Origin: Hymenopus coronatus | Taxonomy: Eukaryota; Arthropoda; Insecta; Mantodea; Hymenopodidae | Length of the DNA: 64,000 bases | Reading direction: 5' to 3' | Assembly: GCA_030762935.1 (NCBI GenBank) | Contig: CM060884.1 | Location: forward strand, 74,970,696 to 75,034,695 | Shown: positions 18,176 to 31,700 of the stretch, piece by piece | Layout: every line of letters starts with the position of its first letter | Numbering within the stretch: the first letter of the stretch is position 1 | Position numbers and translations under genes: made by a program | Notes under the pieces: model-generated | What the model was told of the DNA's origin: nothing | The model's input: only the letters and a program-made list of their open reading frames with translations | Databases searched by the model: none

Positions 18176-20400
18176 CCAGTTCAGAATATTGATCAGACTG
18201 TACCTTTATAACCAGTGTATTGTTAACATGTGCTTGTAACTATGGGCCAGTTCAGAATATAGACCAGACTGTACCTTTATAACCAGTGTATTGTTAACAT
18301 GTGCTTGTAACTATGGGCCAGTTCAGAATATAGACCAGACTGTATCTTTATAACCAGTGTATTGTTGACATGTGCTTGTAACTATGGGCCAGTTCAGAAT
18401 ATAGACCAGGCTGTATCTTTATAACCAGTGTATTGTTAACATGTGTTTGTAACTATGGGCCAGTTCAGAATATAGACCAGACTGTATCTTTATAACCAGT
18501 GTATTGTTAACATGTGCTTGTAACTATGGGCCAGTTCAGAATATAGACCAGACTGTATCTTTATAACCAGTGTATTGTTAACATGTGCTTGTAACTATGG
18601 GCCAGTTCAGAATATAGACCAGACTGTACCTTTATAACCAGTGTATTGTTAACATGTGCTTGTAACTATGGGCCAGTTCAGAATATAGACCAGACTGTAT
18701 CTTTATAACCAGTGTATTGTTAACATGTGTTTGTAACTATGGCCCAGTTCAGAATATAGACCAGACTGTATTTTTATAACCAGTGTATTGTTGACATGTG
18801 CTAGTAACTATGGGCCAGTTCAGAATATAGACCAGACTGTATCTTTATAACCAGTGTATTGTTGACATGTGCTTGTAACTATGGGCCAGTTCAGAATATA
18901 GACCAGACTGTATCTTTATATCCAGTGTATTGTTGACATGTGCTTGTAACTATGGGCCAGCTCAGAATATAGACCAGGCTGTATGTTTATAACCAGTGTA
19001 TTGTTAACATGTGTTTGTACATATGGGCCAGTTCAGAATATAGACCAGACTGTATCTTTATAACCAGTGTATTGTTAACATGTGTTTGTAACTATGGCCC
19101 AGTTCAGAATATAGAACAGACTGTATCTTTATAACCAGTGTATTGTCGACATGTGCTAGTAACTATGGGCTAGTTCAGAATATACACCAGACTGTATCTT
19201 TATAACCAGTGTATTGTTAACATGTGCTTGTAACTATGGGCCAGTTCAGAATATAGACCAGGCTGTATCTTTATAACCAGTGTATTGTTGACATGTGCTT
19301 GTAACTATGGGCCAGTTCAGAATATAGACCAGACTGTATCTTTATAACCAGTGTATTGTTGACATGTGCTTGTAACTATGGGCCAGTTCAGAATATAGAC
19401 CAGACTGTATCTTTATAACCAGTGTATTGTTAACATGTGCTAGTAACTATGGCCCAGTTCAGAATATAGACCAGACTGTATCTTTATAACCAGTGTATTG
19501 TTGACATGTGCTAGTAACTATGGGCCAGTTCAGAATATAGACCAGACTGTATCTTTATAACCAGTGTATTGTTAACATGTGCTTGTAAGTATGGGCCAGT
19601 TCAGAATATAGACCAGACTGTATCTTTATAACCAGTGTATTGTTGACATGTGTTGGTAACTATGGCCCAGTTCAGAATATAGACCAGACTGTATCTTTAT
19701 AACCAGCGTATTGTTGACATGTGCTAGTAACTATGGGCTAGTTCAGAATATAGACCAGACTGTAACTTTATTACCAGTGAATTGTTAACATGTGCTTGTA
19801 ACTATGGGCCAGTTCAGAATATAGATCAGACTGTATCTTTATAACCAGTGTATTGTTAACATGTGCTTGTAACTATGGCCAGTTCAGAATATAGACCAGA
19901 CTGTATCTTTATAACCAGTGTATTGTTAACATGTGCTTGTAACTATGGGCCAGTTCAGAATATAGACCAGACTGTATCTTTATAACCAGTGTATTGTTAA
20001 CATGTGCTTGTAACTATGGGCCAGTTCAGAATATATACCAGACTGTATCTTTATAACCAGTGTATTGTTGACATGTGCTTGTAACTATGGGCCAGTTCAG
20101 AATATAGACCAGACTGTATCTTTATAACCAGTGTATTGTTGACATGTGCTAGTAACTATGGGCCAGATCAGAATATAGACCAGACTGTATCTTTATAACC
20201 AGTGTATTGTTGACATATGGTTGTAACTATGGGCCAGTTCAGAATATAGACCAGACTGTATCTTTATAACCAGTGTATTGTTAACATGTGCTTGTAACTA
20301 TGGGCCAGTTCAGAATATAGACCAGACTGTATCTTTATAACCAGTGTATTGTTAACCTGTGCTTGTAACTATGGGCCAGTTCAGAATATAGACCAGACTG
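17970..20400 (+). repeat. Left subarray without the CCAGTAAAT variant class
   Basis: The interior array repeatedly shows monomers with CCAG or CCGG in place of CTTG at positions 7-10, followed by TAAATATGGACC (first seen near 20,428). None was seen between 17,970 and 20,400. This stretch is thus compositionally distinct from the interior. Confidence 0.6.
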
Positions 20401-20520
20401 TATCTTTATAACCAGTGTATTGTTAACATGTGCCAGTAAATATGGACCAGTTCAGAATATAGACCAGACTGTATCTTTATAACCAGTGTATTGTTAACAT
20501 GTGCTTGTAACTATGGACCC

Positions 20521-23160
20521 GTTCAGAATATAGACCAGACTGTATCTTTATAACCAGTGTATTGTTAACATGCACTTGTAACTATGGGCCAGTTCAGATT
20601 ATAGACCAGACTGTATCTTTATAACCAGTGTATTGTTGACATGTGCTTGTAACTATGGGCCAGTTCAGAATATAGACCAGACTGTATCTTTATAACCAGT
20701 GTATTGTTGACATGTGCTTGTAACTATGGGCCAGTTCAGAATATAGACCAGACTGTATCTTTATAACCAGTGTATTGTTGACATATGCTTGTAACTATGG
20801 GCCAGTTCAGAATATAGACCAGACTGTATCTTTATAACCAGTGTATTGTTAACATGTGCTTGTAACTATGGGCCAGTTCAGAATATAGACCAGAATGTAT
20901 CTTTATAACCAGTGTATTGTTAACATGTGCCAGTAAATACGGACCACTTCAGAATATAGAGCAGACTGTATCTTTATAACCAGTGTATTGTTAACATGTG
21001 CTTGTAACTATGGGCCAGTTCAGAATATAGACCAGACTGTATCTTTATAAACAGTGTATTGTTAACATGTGCCGGTAAATATGGACCAGTTCAGAATATA
21101 GACCAGACTGTATCTTTATAACCAGTGTATTGTTAACATGTGCTTGTAACTATGGACCAGTTCAGAATATAGACCAGACTGTATCTTTATAACCAGTGTA
21201 TTGTTAATATGTGCTTGTGACTATGGGCCAGTTCAGAATATAGACCAGACTGTATCTTTATAACCAGTGTATTGTTGACATGTGCTTGTAACTATGGGCC
21301 AGTTCAGAATATAGATCAGACTGTATCTTTATAACCAGTGTATTGTTAACATGTGCCAGTAAATATGGACCAGTTAGAGAATATAGACCAGACTGTATCT
21401 TTATAACCAGTGTATTGTTAACATGTGCTTGTAACTATGGGCCAGTTCAGAATATAGACCAGACTGTATCTTTATAACCAGTGTATTGTTAACATGTGCT
21501 AGTAACTATGGGCCAGTTCAGTATATAGACCAGACTGTATCTTTATAACCAGTGTATTGTTGACATGTGCTTGTCACTATGGGCCAGTTCAGAATATAGA
21601 CCAGACTGTATCTTTATAACCAGTGTATTGTTAACATGTGCTTGTAACTATGGGCCAGTTCAGAATATATACCAGACTGTATCTTTATAACCAGTGTATT
21701 GTTAACATGTGCTTGTAACTATGGGCCGGTTCAGAATATTGACCAGACTGTATCTTTATAACCAGTGTATTGTTAACATGTGCTTGTAACTATGAGCCAG
21801 TTCAGAATATAGACCAGACTGTATTTTTATAACCAGTGTATTGTTGACATGTGCTTGTAACTATGGGCCAGTTCAGAATATAGACCAGACTGTATCTTTA
21901 TAACCAGTGTATTGTTAACATGTGCCAGTAAATATGGACCAGTTCAGAATATAGACCAGACTGTATCTTTATAACCAGTGTATTGTTAACATGTGCTTGT
22001 AACTATGGACCAGTTCAGAATATAGACCAGACTGTATCTTTATAACCAGTGTATTGTTAACATGTGCTTGTAACTATGGACCAGTTCAGAATATAGACCA
22101 GACTGTATCTTTATAACCAGTGTATTGTTAACATGTGCTTGTAACTATGGGCCAGTTCAGAATATAGGCCAGACTGTATCTTTATAACCAGTGTATTGTT
22201 AACATGTGCTTGTAACTATGGGTCAGTTCAGAATATAGACCAGAATGTATCTTTATAACCAGTGTATTGTTAACATGTGCCAGTAAATATGGACCAGTTC
22301 AGAATAAAGACCAGACTGTATCTTTATAACCAGTGTATTGTTAACATGTGCTTGTAACTATGGGCCGGTTCAGAATATAGACCAGACTGTATCTTTATAA
22401 CCAGTGTATTGTTAACATGTGCTTGTAACTATGGGCCAGTTCAGAATATAGACCAGGCTGTATCTTTATAACCAGTGTATTGTTAACATGTGTTTGTAAC
22501 TATGGGCCAGTTCAGAATATAGACCAGACTGTATCTTTATAACCAGTGTATTGTTGACATGTGCTTGTAACTATGGGGCAGTTCAGAATATAGACCAGAC
22601 TGTATCTTTATAACCAGTGTATTGTTGACATATGCTTGTAACTATGGGCCAGTTCAGAATATAGACCAGACTGTATCTTTATAACCAGTGTATTGTTAAC
22701 ATGTGCTTGTAACTATGGACCCGTTCAGAATATAGACCAGACTGTATCTTTATAACCAGTGTATTGTTAACATGCACTTGTAACTATGGGCCAGTTCAGA
22801 ATATAGACCAGACTGTATCTTTATAACCAGTGTATTGTTGACATGTGCTTGTAACTATGGGCCAGTTCAGAATATAGACCAGACTGTATCTTTATAACCA
22901 GTGTATTGTTGACATGTGCTTGTAACTATGGGCCAGTTCAGAATATAGACCAGACTGTATCTTTATAACCAGTGTATTGTTGACATATGCTTGTAACTAT
23001 GGGCCAGTTCAGAATATAGACCAGACTGTATCTTTATAACCAGTGTATTGTTAACATGTGCTTGTAACTATGGGCCAGTTCAGAATATAGACCAGAATGT
23101 ATCTTTATAACCAGTGTATTGTTAACATGTGCCAGTAAATACGGACCAGTTCAGAATATA
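20521..23160 (+). repeat. 31-monomer duplicated block (2,202 bp)
   Basis: Rare variants recur at 2,202-bp spacing: CATGCACTTG at 20,569 and 22,771, and CAGAATGTATC followed by CCAGTAAATACGG at 20,891 and 23,093. The expected size is 2,201; the extra base is the insertion in GTTAGAGAATATAG at about 21,373. Confidence 0.75.
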
Positions 23161-25765
23161 GAGCAGACTGTATCTTTATAATCAGTGTATTGTTAACATG
23201 TGCTTGTAACTATGGGCCAGTTCAGAATATAGACCAGACTGTATCTTTATAACCAGTGTATTGTTAACATGTGCCGGTAAATATGGACCAGTTCAGAATA
23301 TAGACCAGACTGTATCTTTATAACCAGTGTATTGTTAACATGTGCTTGTAACTATGGACCAGTTCAGAATATAGACCAGACTGTATCTTTATAACCAGTG
23401 TATTGTTAACATGTGCTTGTGACTATGGGCTAGTTCAGAATATAGACCAGACTGTATCTTTATAACCAGTGTATTGTTGACATGTGCTTGTAACTATGGG
23501 CCAGTTCAGAATATAGACCAGACTGTATCTTTATAACCAGTGTATTGTTAACATGTGCTTGTAACTATGGGCCAGTTCAGAATATAGACCAGACTGTATC
23601 TTTATAACCAGTGTATTGTTAACATGTGCTTGTAACTATGGGCCGGTTCAGAATATTGACCAGACTGTATCTTTATAACCAGTGTATTGTTAACATGTGC
23701 TTGTAACTATGAGCCAGTTCAGAATATAGACCAGACTGTATCTTTATAACCAGTGTATTGTTGACATGTGCTTGTAACTATGGGCCAGTTCAGAATATAG
23801 ACCAGACTGTATCTTTATAACCAGTGTATTGTTAACATGTGCCAGTAAATATGGACCAGTTCAGAATATAGACCAGACTGTATCTTTATAACCAGTGTAT
23901 TGTTAACATGTGCTTGTAACTATGGACCAGTTCAGAATATAGACCAGACTGTATCTTTATAACCAGTGTATTGTTAACATGTGCTTGTAACTATGGGCCA
24001 GTTCAGAATATAGACCAGACTGTATCTTTATAACCAGTGTATTGTTAACATGTGCTTGTAACTATGGGCCAGTTAAGAATATAGGCCAGACTGTATCTTT
24101 ATAACCAGTTTATTGTTAACATGTGCTTGTAACTATGGACCAGTTCAGAATATAGACCAGACTGTATCTTTATAACCAGTGTACTGTTAACATGTGCTTG
24201 TAACTATGGGCCAGTTCAGAATATAGACCAGACTGTATCTTTATAACCAGTGTATTGTTGACATGTGCTTGTAACTATGGGCCAGTTCAGAATATAGACC
24301 AGACTGTATCTTTATAACCAGTGTATTGTTAACATGTGCTTGTAACTATGGGCCAGTTCAGAATATATACCAGACTGTATCTTTATAACCAGTGTATTGT
24401 TAACATGTGCTTGTAACTATGGGCCAGTTCAGAATATAGACCAGAATGTATCTTTATAACCAGTGTATTGTTAACATGTGCCAGTAAATACGGACCAGTT
24501 CAGAATATAGAGCAGACTGTATCTTTATAACCAGTGTATTGTTAACATGTGCTTGTAACTATGGGCCAGTTCAGAATATAGACCAGACTGTATCTTTATA
24601 ACCAGTGTATTGTTAACATGTGCTTGTAACTATGGGCCAGTTCAGAATATAGACCAGGCTGTATCTTTATAACCAGTGTATTGTTAACATGTGTTTGTAA
24701 CTATGGGCCAGTTCAGAATATAGACCAGACTGTATCTTTATAACCAGTGTATTGTTAACATGTGCTTGTAACTATGGGCCAGTTCAGAATATAGACCAGA
24801 CTGTATCTTTATAACCAGTGTATTGTTAACATGTGCTTGTAACTATCGGCCAGTTCAGAATATAGACCAGACTGTACCTTTATAACCAGTGTATTGTTAA
24901 CATGTGCTTGTAACTATGGGCCAGTTCAGAATATAGACCAGACTGTATCTTTATAACCAGTGTATTGTTAACATGTGTTTGTAACTATGGCCCAGTTCAG
25001 AATATAGACCAGACTGTATGTTTATAACCAGTGTATTGTTGACATGTGCTAGTAACTATGGGCCAGTTCAGAATATATATCAGACTGTATCTTTATAACC
25101 AGTGTATTGTTGACATGTGCTTGTAACTATGGGCCAGTTCAGAATATAGACCAGACTGTATCTTTATATCCAGTGTATTGTTGACATGTGCTTGTAACTA
25201 TGGGCCAGTTCAGGATATAGACCAGGCTGTATCTTTATAACCAGTGTATTGTTAACATGTGTTTGTAACTATGGGCCAGTTCAGAATATAGACCAGACTG
25301 TATCTTTATAACCAGTGTATTGTTAACATGTGTTTGTAACTATGGCCCAGTTCAGAATATAGACCAGACTGTATCTTTATAACCAGTGTATTGTCGACAT
25401 GTGCTAGTAACTATGGGCCAGTTCAGAATATAGACCAGACTGTATCTTTATAACCAGTGTATTGTTAACATGTGCTTGTAACTATGGGCCAGTTCAGAAT
25501 ATAGACCAGGCTGTATCTTTATAACCAGTGTATTGTTGACATGTGCTTGTAACTATGGGCCAGTTCAGAATATAGACCAGACTGTATCTTTATAACCAGT
25601 GTATTGTTGACATGTGCTAGTAACTATGGGCCAGTTCAGAATATAGACCAGACTGTATCTTTATTACCAGTGAATTGTTAACATGTGATTGTAACTATGG
25701 GCCAGTTCATGATATAGACCAGACTGTATCTTTATAACCAGTGTACTGTTAACATGTGCTTGTAA

Positions 25766-28700
25766 CTATGGCCAGTTCAGAATATAGACCAGACTGTATC
25801 TTTATAACCAGTGTATTGTTAACATGTGCTTGTAACTATGGGCCAGTTCAGAATATAGACCAGACTGTATCTTTATAACCAGTGTATTGTTAACATGTGC
25901 TTGTAACTATGGGCCAGTTCAGAATATATACCAGACTGTATCTTTATAACCAGTGTATTGTTAACATGTGCTTGTAACTATGGGCCAGTTCAGAATATAG
26001 ACCAGACTGTATCTTTATAACCAGTGTATTGTTAACATGTGCCGGTAAATATGGACCAGTTCAGAATATAGACCAGACTGTATCTTTATAACCAGTGTAT
26101 TGTTAACATGTGCTTGTAACTATGGACCAGTTCAGAATATAGACCAGACTGTATCTTTATAACCAGTGTATTGTTAACATGTGCTTGTGACTATGGGCCA
26201 GTTCAGAATATAGACCAGACTGTATCTTTATAACCAGTGTATTGTTGACATGTGCTTGTAACTATGGGCCAGTTCAGAATATAGATCAGACTGTATCTTT
26301 ATAACCAGTGTATTGTTAACATGTGCCAGTAAATATGGACCAGTTCAGAATATAGACCAGACTGTATCTTTATACCCAGTGTATTGTTAACATGTGCTTG
26401 TAACTATGGGCCAGTTCAGAATATAGACCAGACAGTATCTTTATAACCAGTGTATTGTTAACATGTGCTAGTAACTATGGGCCAGTTCAGTATATAGACC
26501 AGACTGTATCTTTATAACCAGTGTATTGTTGACATGTGCTTGTAACTATGGGCCGGTTCAGAATATTGACCAGACTGTATCTTTATAACCAGTGTATTGT
26601 TAACATGTGCTTGTAACTATGAGCCAGTTCAGAATATAGACCAGACTGTATTTTTATAACCAGTGTATTGTTGACATGTGCTTGTAACTATGGGCCAGTT
26701 CAGAATATAGACCAGACTGTATCTTTATAACCAGTGTATTGTTAACATGTGCCAGTAAATATGGACCAGTTCAGAATATAGACCAGACTGTATCTTTATA
26801 ACCAGTGTATTGTTAACATGTGCTTGTAACTATGGACCAGTTCAGAATATAGACCAGACTGTATCTTTATAACCAGTGTATTGTTAACATGTGCTTGTAA
26901 CTATGGACCAGTTCAGAATATAGACCAGACTGTATCTTTATAACCAGTGTATTGTTAACATGTGCTTGTAACTATGGGCCAGTTCAGAATATAGACCAGA
27001 CTGTATCTTTATAACCAGTGTATTGTTAACATGTGCTTGTAACTATGGGTCAGTTCAGAATATAGACCAGAATGTATCTTTATAACCAGTGTATTGTTAA
27101 CATGTGCCAGTAAATATGGACCAGTTCAGAATAAAGACCAGACTGTATCTTTATAACCAGTGTATTGTTAACATGTGCTTGTAACTATGGGCCGGTTCAG
27201 AATATAGACCAGACTGTATCTTTATAACCAGTGTATTGTTAACATGTGCTTGTAACTATGGGCCAGTTCAGAATATAGACCAGAATGTATCTTTATAACC
27301 AGTGTATTGTTAACATGTGCCAGTAAATACGGACCAGTTCAGAATATAGAGCAGACTGTATCTTTATAACCAGTGTATTGTTAACATGTGCTTGTAACTA
27401 TGGGCCAGTTCAGAATATAGACCAGACTGTATCTTTATAACCAGTGTATTGTTAACATGTGCCGGTAAATATGGACCAGTTCAGAATATAGACCAGACTG
27501 TATCTTTATAACCAGTGTATTGTTAACATGTGCTTGTAACTATGGACCAGTTCAGAATATAGACCAGACTGTATCTTTATAACCAGTGTATTGTTAACAT
27601 GTGCTTGTGACTATGGGCTAGTTCAGAATATAGACCAGACTGTATCTTTATACCCAGTGTATTGTTAACATGTGCTTGTAACTATGGGCCAGTTCAGAAT
27701 ATAGACCAGACTGTATCTTTATAACCAGTGTATTGTTAACATGTGCCAGTAAATATGGACCAGTTCAGAATATAGACCAGACTGTATCTTTATAACCAGT
27801 GTATTGTTGACATGTGCTTGTCACTATGGGCCAGTTCAGAATATAGACCAGACTGTATCTTTATAACCAGTGTATTGTTAACATGTGCTTGTAACTATGG
27901 GCCAGTTCAGAATATAGACCAGACTGTATCTTTATAACCAGTGTATTGTTAACATGTGCTTGTAACTATGGGCCGGTTCAGAATATTGACCAGACTGTAT
28001 CTTTATAACCAGTGTATTGTTAACATGTGCTTGTAACTATGAGCCAGTTCAGAATATAGACCAGACTGTATCTTTATAACCAGTGTATTGTTGACATGTG
28101 CTTGTAACTATGGGCCAGTTCAGAATATAGACCAGACTGTATCTTTATAACCAGTGTATTGTTAACATGTGCCAGTAAATATGGACCAGTTCAGAATATA
28201 GACCAGACTGTATCTTTATAACCAGTGTATTGTTGACATGTGCTTGTAACTATGGGCCAGTTCAGAATATAGACCAGACTGTATCTTTATAACCAGTGTA
28301 TTGTTAACATGTGCTTGTAACTATGGACCAGTTCAGAATATAGACCAGACTGTATCTTTATAACCAGTGTATTGTTAACATGTGCTTGTAACTAGGGGCC
28401 AGTTCAGAATATAGGCCAGACTGTATCTTTATAACCAGTGTATTGTTAACCTGTGCTTGTAACTATGGGTCAGTTCAGAATATAGACCAGACTGTATCTT
28501 TATAACCAGTGTATTGTTAACATGTGCCAGTAAATATGGACCAGTTCAGAATAAAGACCAGACTGTATCTTTATAACCAGTGTATTGTTAACATGTGCTT
28601 GTAACTATGGGCCGGTTCAGAATATAGACCAGACTGTATCTTTATAACCAGTGTATTGTTAACATGTGCTTGTAACTATGGGCCAGTTCAGAATATAGAC

Positions 28701-31700
28701 CAGGCTGTATCTTTATAACCAGTGTATTGTTAACATGTGTTTGTAACTATGGGCCAGTTCAGAATATAGACCAGACTGTATCTTTATAACCAGTGTATTG
28801 TTAACATGTGCTTGTAACTATGGGCCAGTTCAGAATATAGACCAGACTGTATCTTTATAACCAGTGTATTGTTAACATGTGCTAGTAACTATGGGCCAGT
28901 TCAGTATATAGACCAGACTGTATCTTTATAACCAGTGTATTGTTGACATGTGCTTGTCACTATGGGCCAGTTCAGACTATAGACCAGACTGTATCTTTAT
29001 AACCAGTGTATTGTTAACATGTGCTTGTAACTATGGGCCAGTTCAGAATATAGACCAGACTGTATCTTTATAACCAGTGTATTGTTAACATGTGCTTGTA
29101 ACTATGGGCCGGTTCAGAATATTGACCAGACTGTATCTTTATAACCAGTGTATTGTTAACATGTGCTTGTAACTATGAGCCAGTTCAGAATATAGACCAG
29201 ACTGTATCTTTATAACCAGTGTATTGTTGACATGTGCTTGTAACTATGGGCCAGTTCAGAATATAGACCAGACTGTATCTTTATAACCAGTGTATTGTTA
29301 ACATGTGCCAGTAAATATGGACCAGTTCAGAATATAGACCAGACTGTATCTTTATAACCAGTGTATTGTTAACATGTGCTTGTAACTATGGACCAGTTCA
29401 GAATATAGACCAGACTGTATCTTTATAACCAGTGTATTGTTAACATGTGCTTGTAACTATGGGCCAGTTCAGAATATAGACCAGACTGTATCTTTATAAC
29501 CAGTGTATTGTTAACATGTGCTTGTAACTATGGGCCAGTTAAGAATATAGGCCAGACTGTATCTTTATAACCAGTTTATTGTTAACATGTGCTTGTAACT
29601 ATGGACCAGTTCAGAATATAGACCAGACTGTATCTTTATAACCAGTGTACTGTTAACATGTGCTTGTAACTATGGGCCAGTTCAGAATATAGACCAGACT
29701 GTATCTTTATAACCAGTGTATTGTTGACATGTGCTTGTAACTATGGGCCAGTTCAGAATATAGACCAGACTGTATCTTTATAACCAGTGTATTGTTAACA
29801 TGTGCTTGTAACTATGGGCCAGTTCAGAATATATACCAGACTGTATCTTTATAACCAGTGTATTGTTAACATGTGCTTGTAACTATGGGCCAGTTCAGAA
29901 TATAGACCAGAATGTATCTTTATAACCAGTGTATTGTTAACATGTGCCAGTAAATACGGACCAGTTCAGAATATAAGCAGACTGTATCTTTATAACCAGT
30001 GTATTGTTAACATGTGCTTGTAACTATGGGCCAGTTCAGAATATAGACCAGACTGTATCTTTATAACCAGTGTATTGTTAACATGTGTTTGTAACTATGG
30101 CCCAGTTCAGAATATAGACCAGACTGTATTTTTATAACCAGTGTATTGTTGACATGTGCTAGTAACTATGGGCCAGTTCAGAATATATATCAGACTGTAT
30201 CTTTATAACCAGTGTATTGTTGACATGTGCTTGTAACTATGGGCCAGTTCAGAATATAGACCAGACTGTATCTTTATATCCAGTGTATTGTTGACATGTG
30301 CTTGTAACTATGGGCCAGTTCAGAATATAGACCAGGCTGTATCTTTATAACCAGTGTATTGTTAACATGTGTTTGTAACTATGGGCCAGTTCAGAATATA
30401 GACCAGACTGTATCTTTATAACCAGTGTATTGTTAACATGTGTTTGTAACTATGGCCCAGTTCAGAATATAGACCAGACTGTATCTTTATAACCAGTGTA
30501 TTGTCGACATGTGCTAGTAACTATGGGCCAGTTCAGAATATAGACCAGACTGTATCTTTATAACCAGTGTATTGTTAACATGTGCTTGTAACTATGGGCC
30601 AGTTCAGTATATAGACCAGGCTGTATCTTTATAACCAGTGTATTGTTGACATGTGCTTGTAACTATGGGCCAGTTCAGAATATAGACCAGACTGTATCTT
30701 TATAACCAGTGTATTGTTAACATGTGCTAGTAACCTTGGCCCAGTTCAGAATATAGACCAGACTGTATCTTTATAACTAGTGTATTGTTGACATCTGCTA
30801 GTAACTATGGGCCAGTTCAGAATATAGACCAGACTGTATCTTTATAACCAGTGTATTGTTAACATGTGCTTGTAACTATGGGCCAGTTCAGAATATAGAC
30901 CAGACTGTATCTTTATAACCAGTGTATTGTTGACATGTGTTGGTAACTATGGCCCAGTTCAGAATATAGACCAGACTGAATCTTTATAACCAGTGTATTG
31001 TTGACATGTGCTAGTAACTATGGGCCAGTTCAGAATATAGACCAGAATGTATCTTTATTACCAGTGAATTGTTAACATGTGCTTGTAACTATGGGCCAGT
31101 TCAGAATATAGACCAGACTGTATCTTTATAACCAGTGTATTGTTAACATGTGCTTGTAACTATGGCCAGTTCAGAATATAGACCAGACTGTATCTTTATA
31201 ACCAGTGTATTGTTAACATGTGCTTGTAACTATGGGCCAGTTCAGAATATAGACCAGACTGTATCTTTATAACCAGTGTATTGTTAACATGTGCTTGTAA
31301 CTATGGGCCAGTTCAGAATATATACCAGACTGTATCTTTATAACCAGTGTATTGTTGACATGTGCTTGTAACTATGGGCCAGTTCAGAATATAGACCAGA
31401 CTGTATCTTTATAACCAGTGTATTGTTGACATGTGCTTGTAACTATGGCCCAGTTCAGAATATAGACCAGACTGTATCTTTATAACCAGTGTATTGTTGA
31501 CATATGCTTGTAACTATGGGCCAGTTCAGAATATAGACCAGACTGTATCTTTATAACCAGTGTATTGTTAACATGTGCTTGTAACTATGGGCCAGTTCAG
31601 AATATAGACCAGACTGTATCTTTATAACCAGTGTATTGTTAACCTAAGCTTGTAACTATGGGCCAGTTCAGAATATAGACCAGACTGTATCTTTATAACC

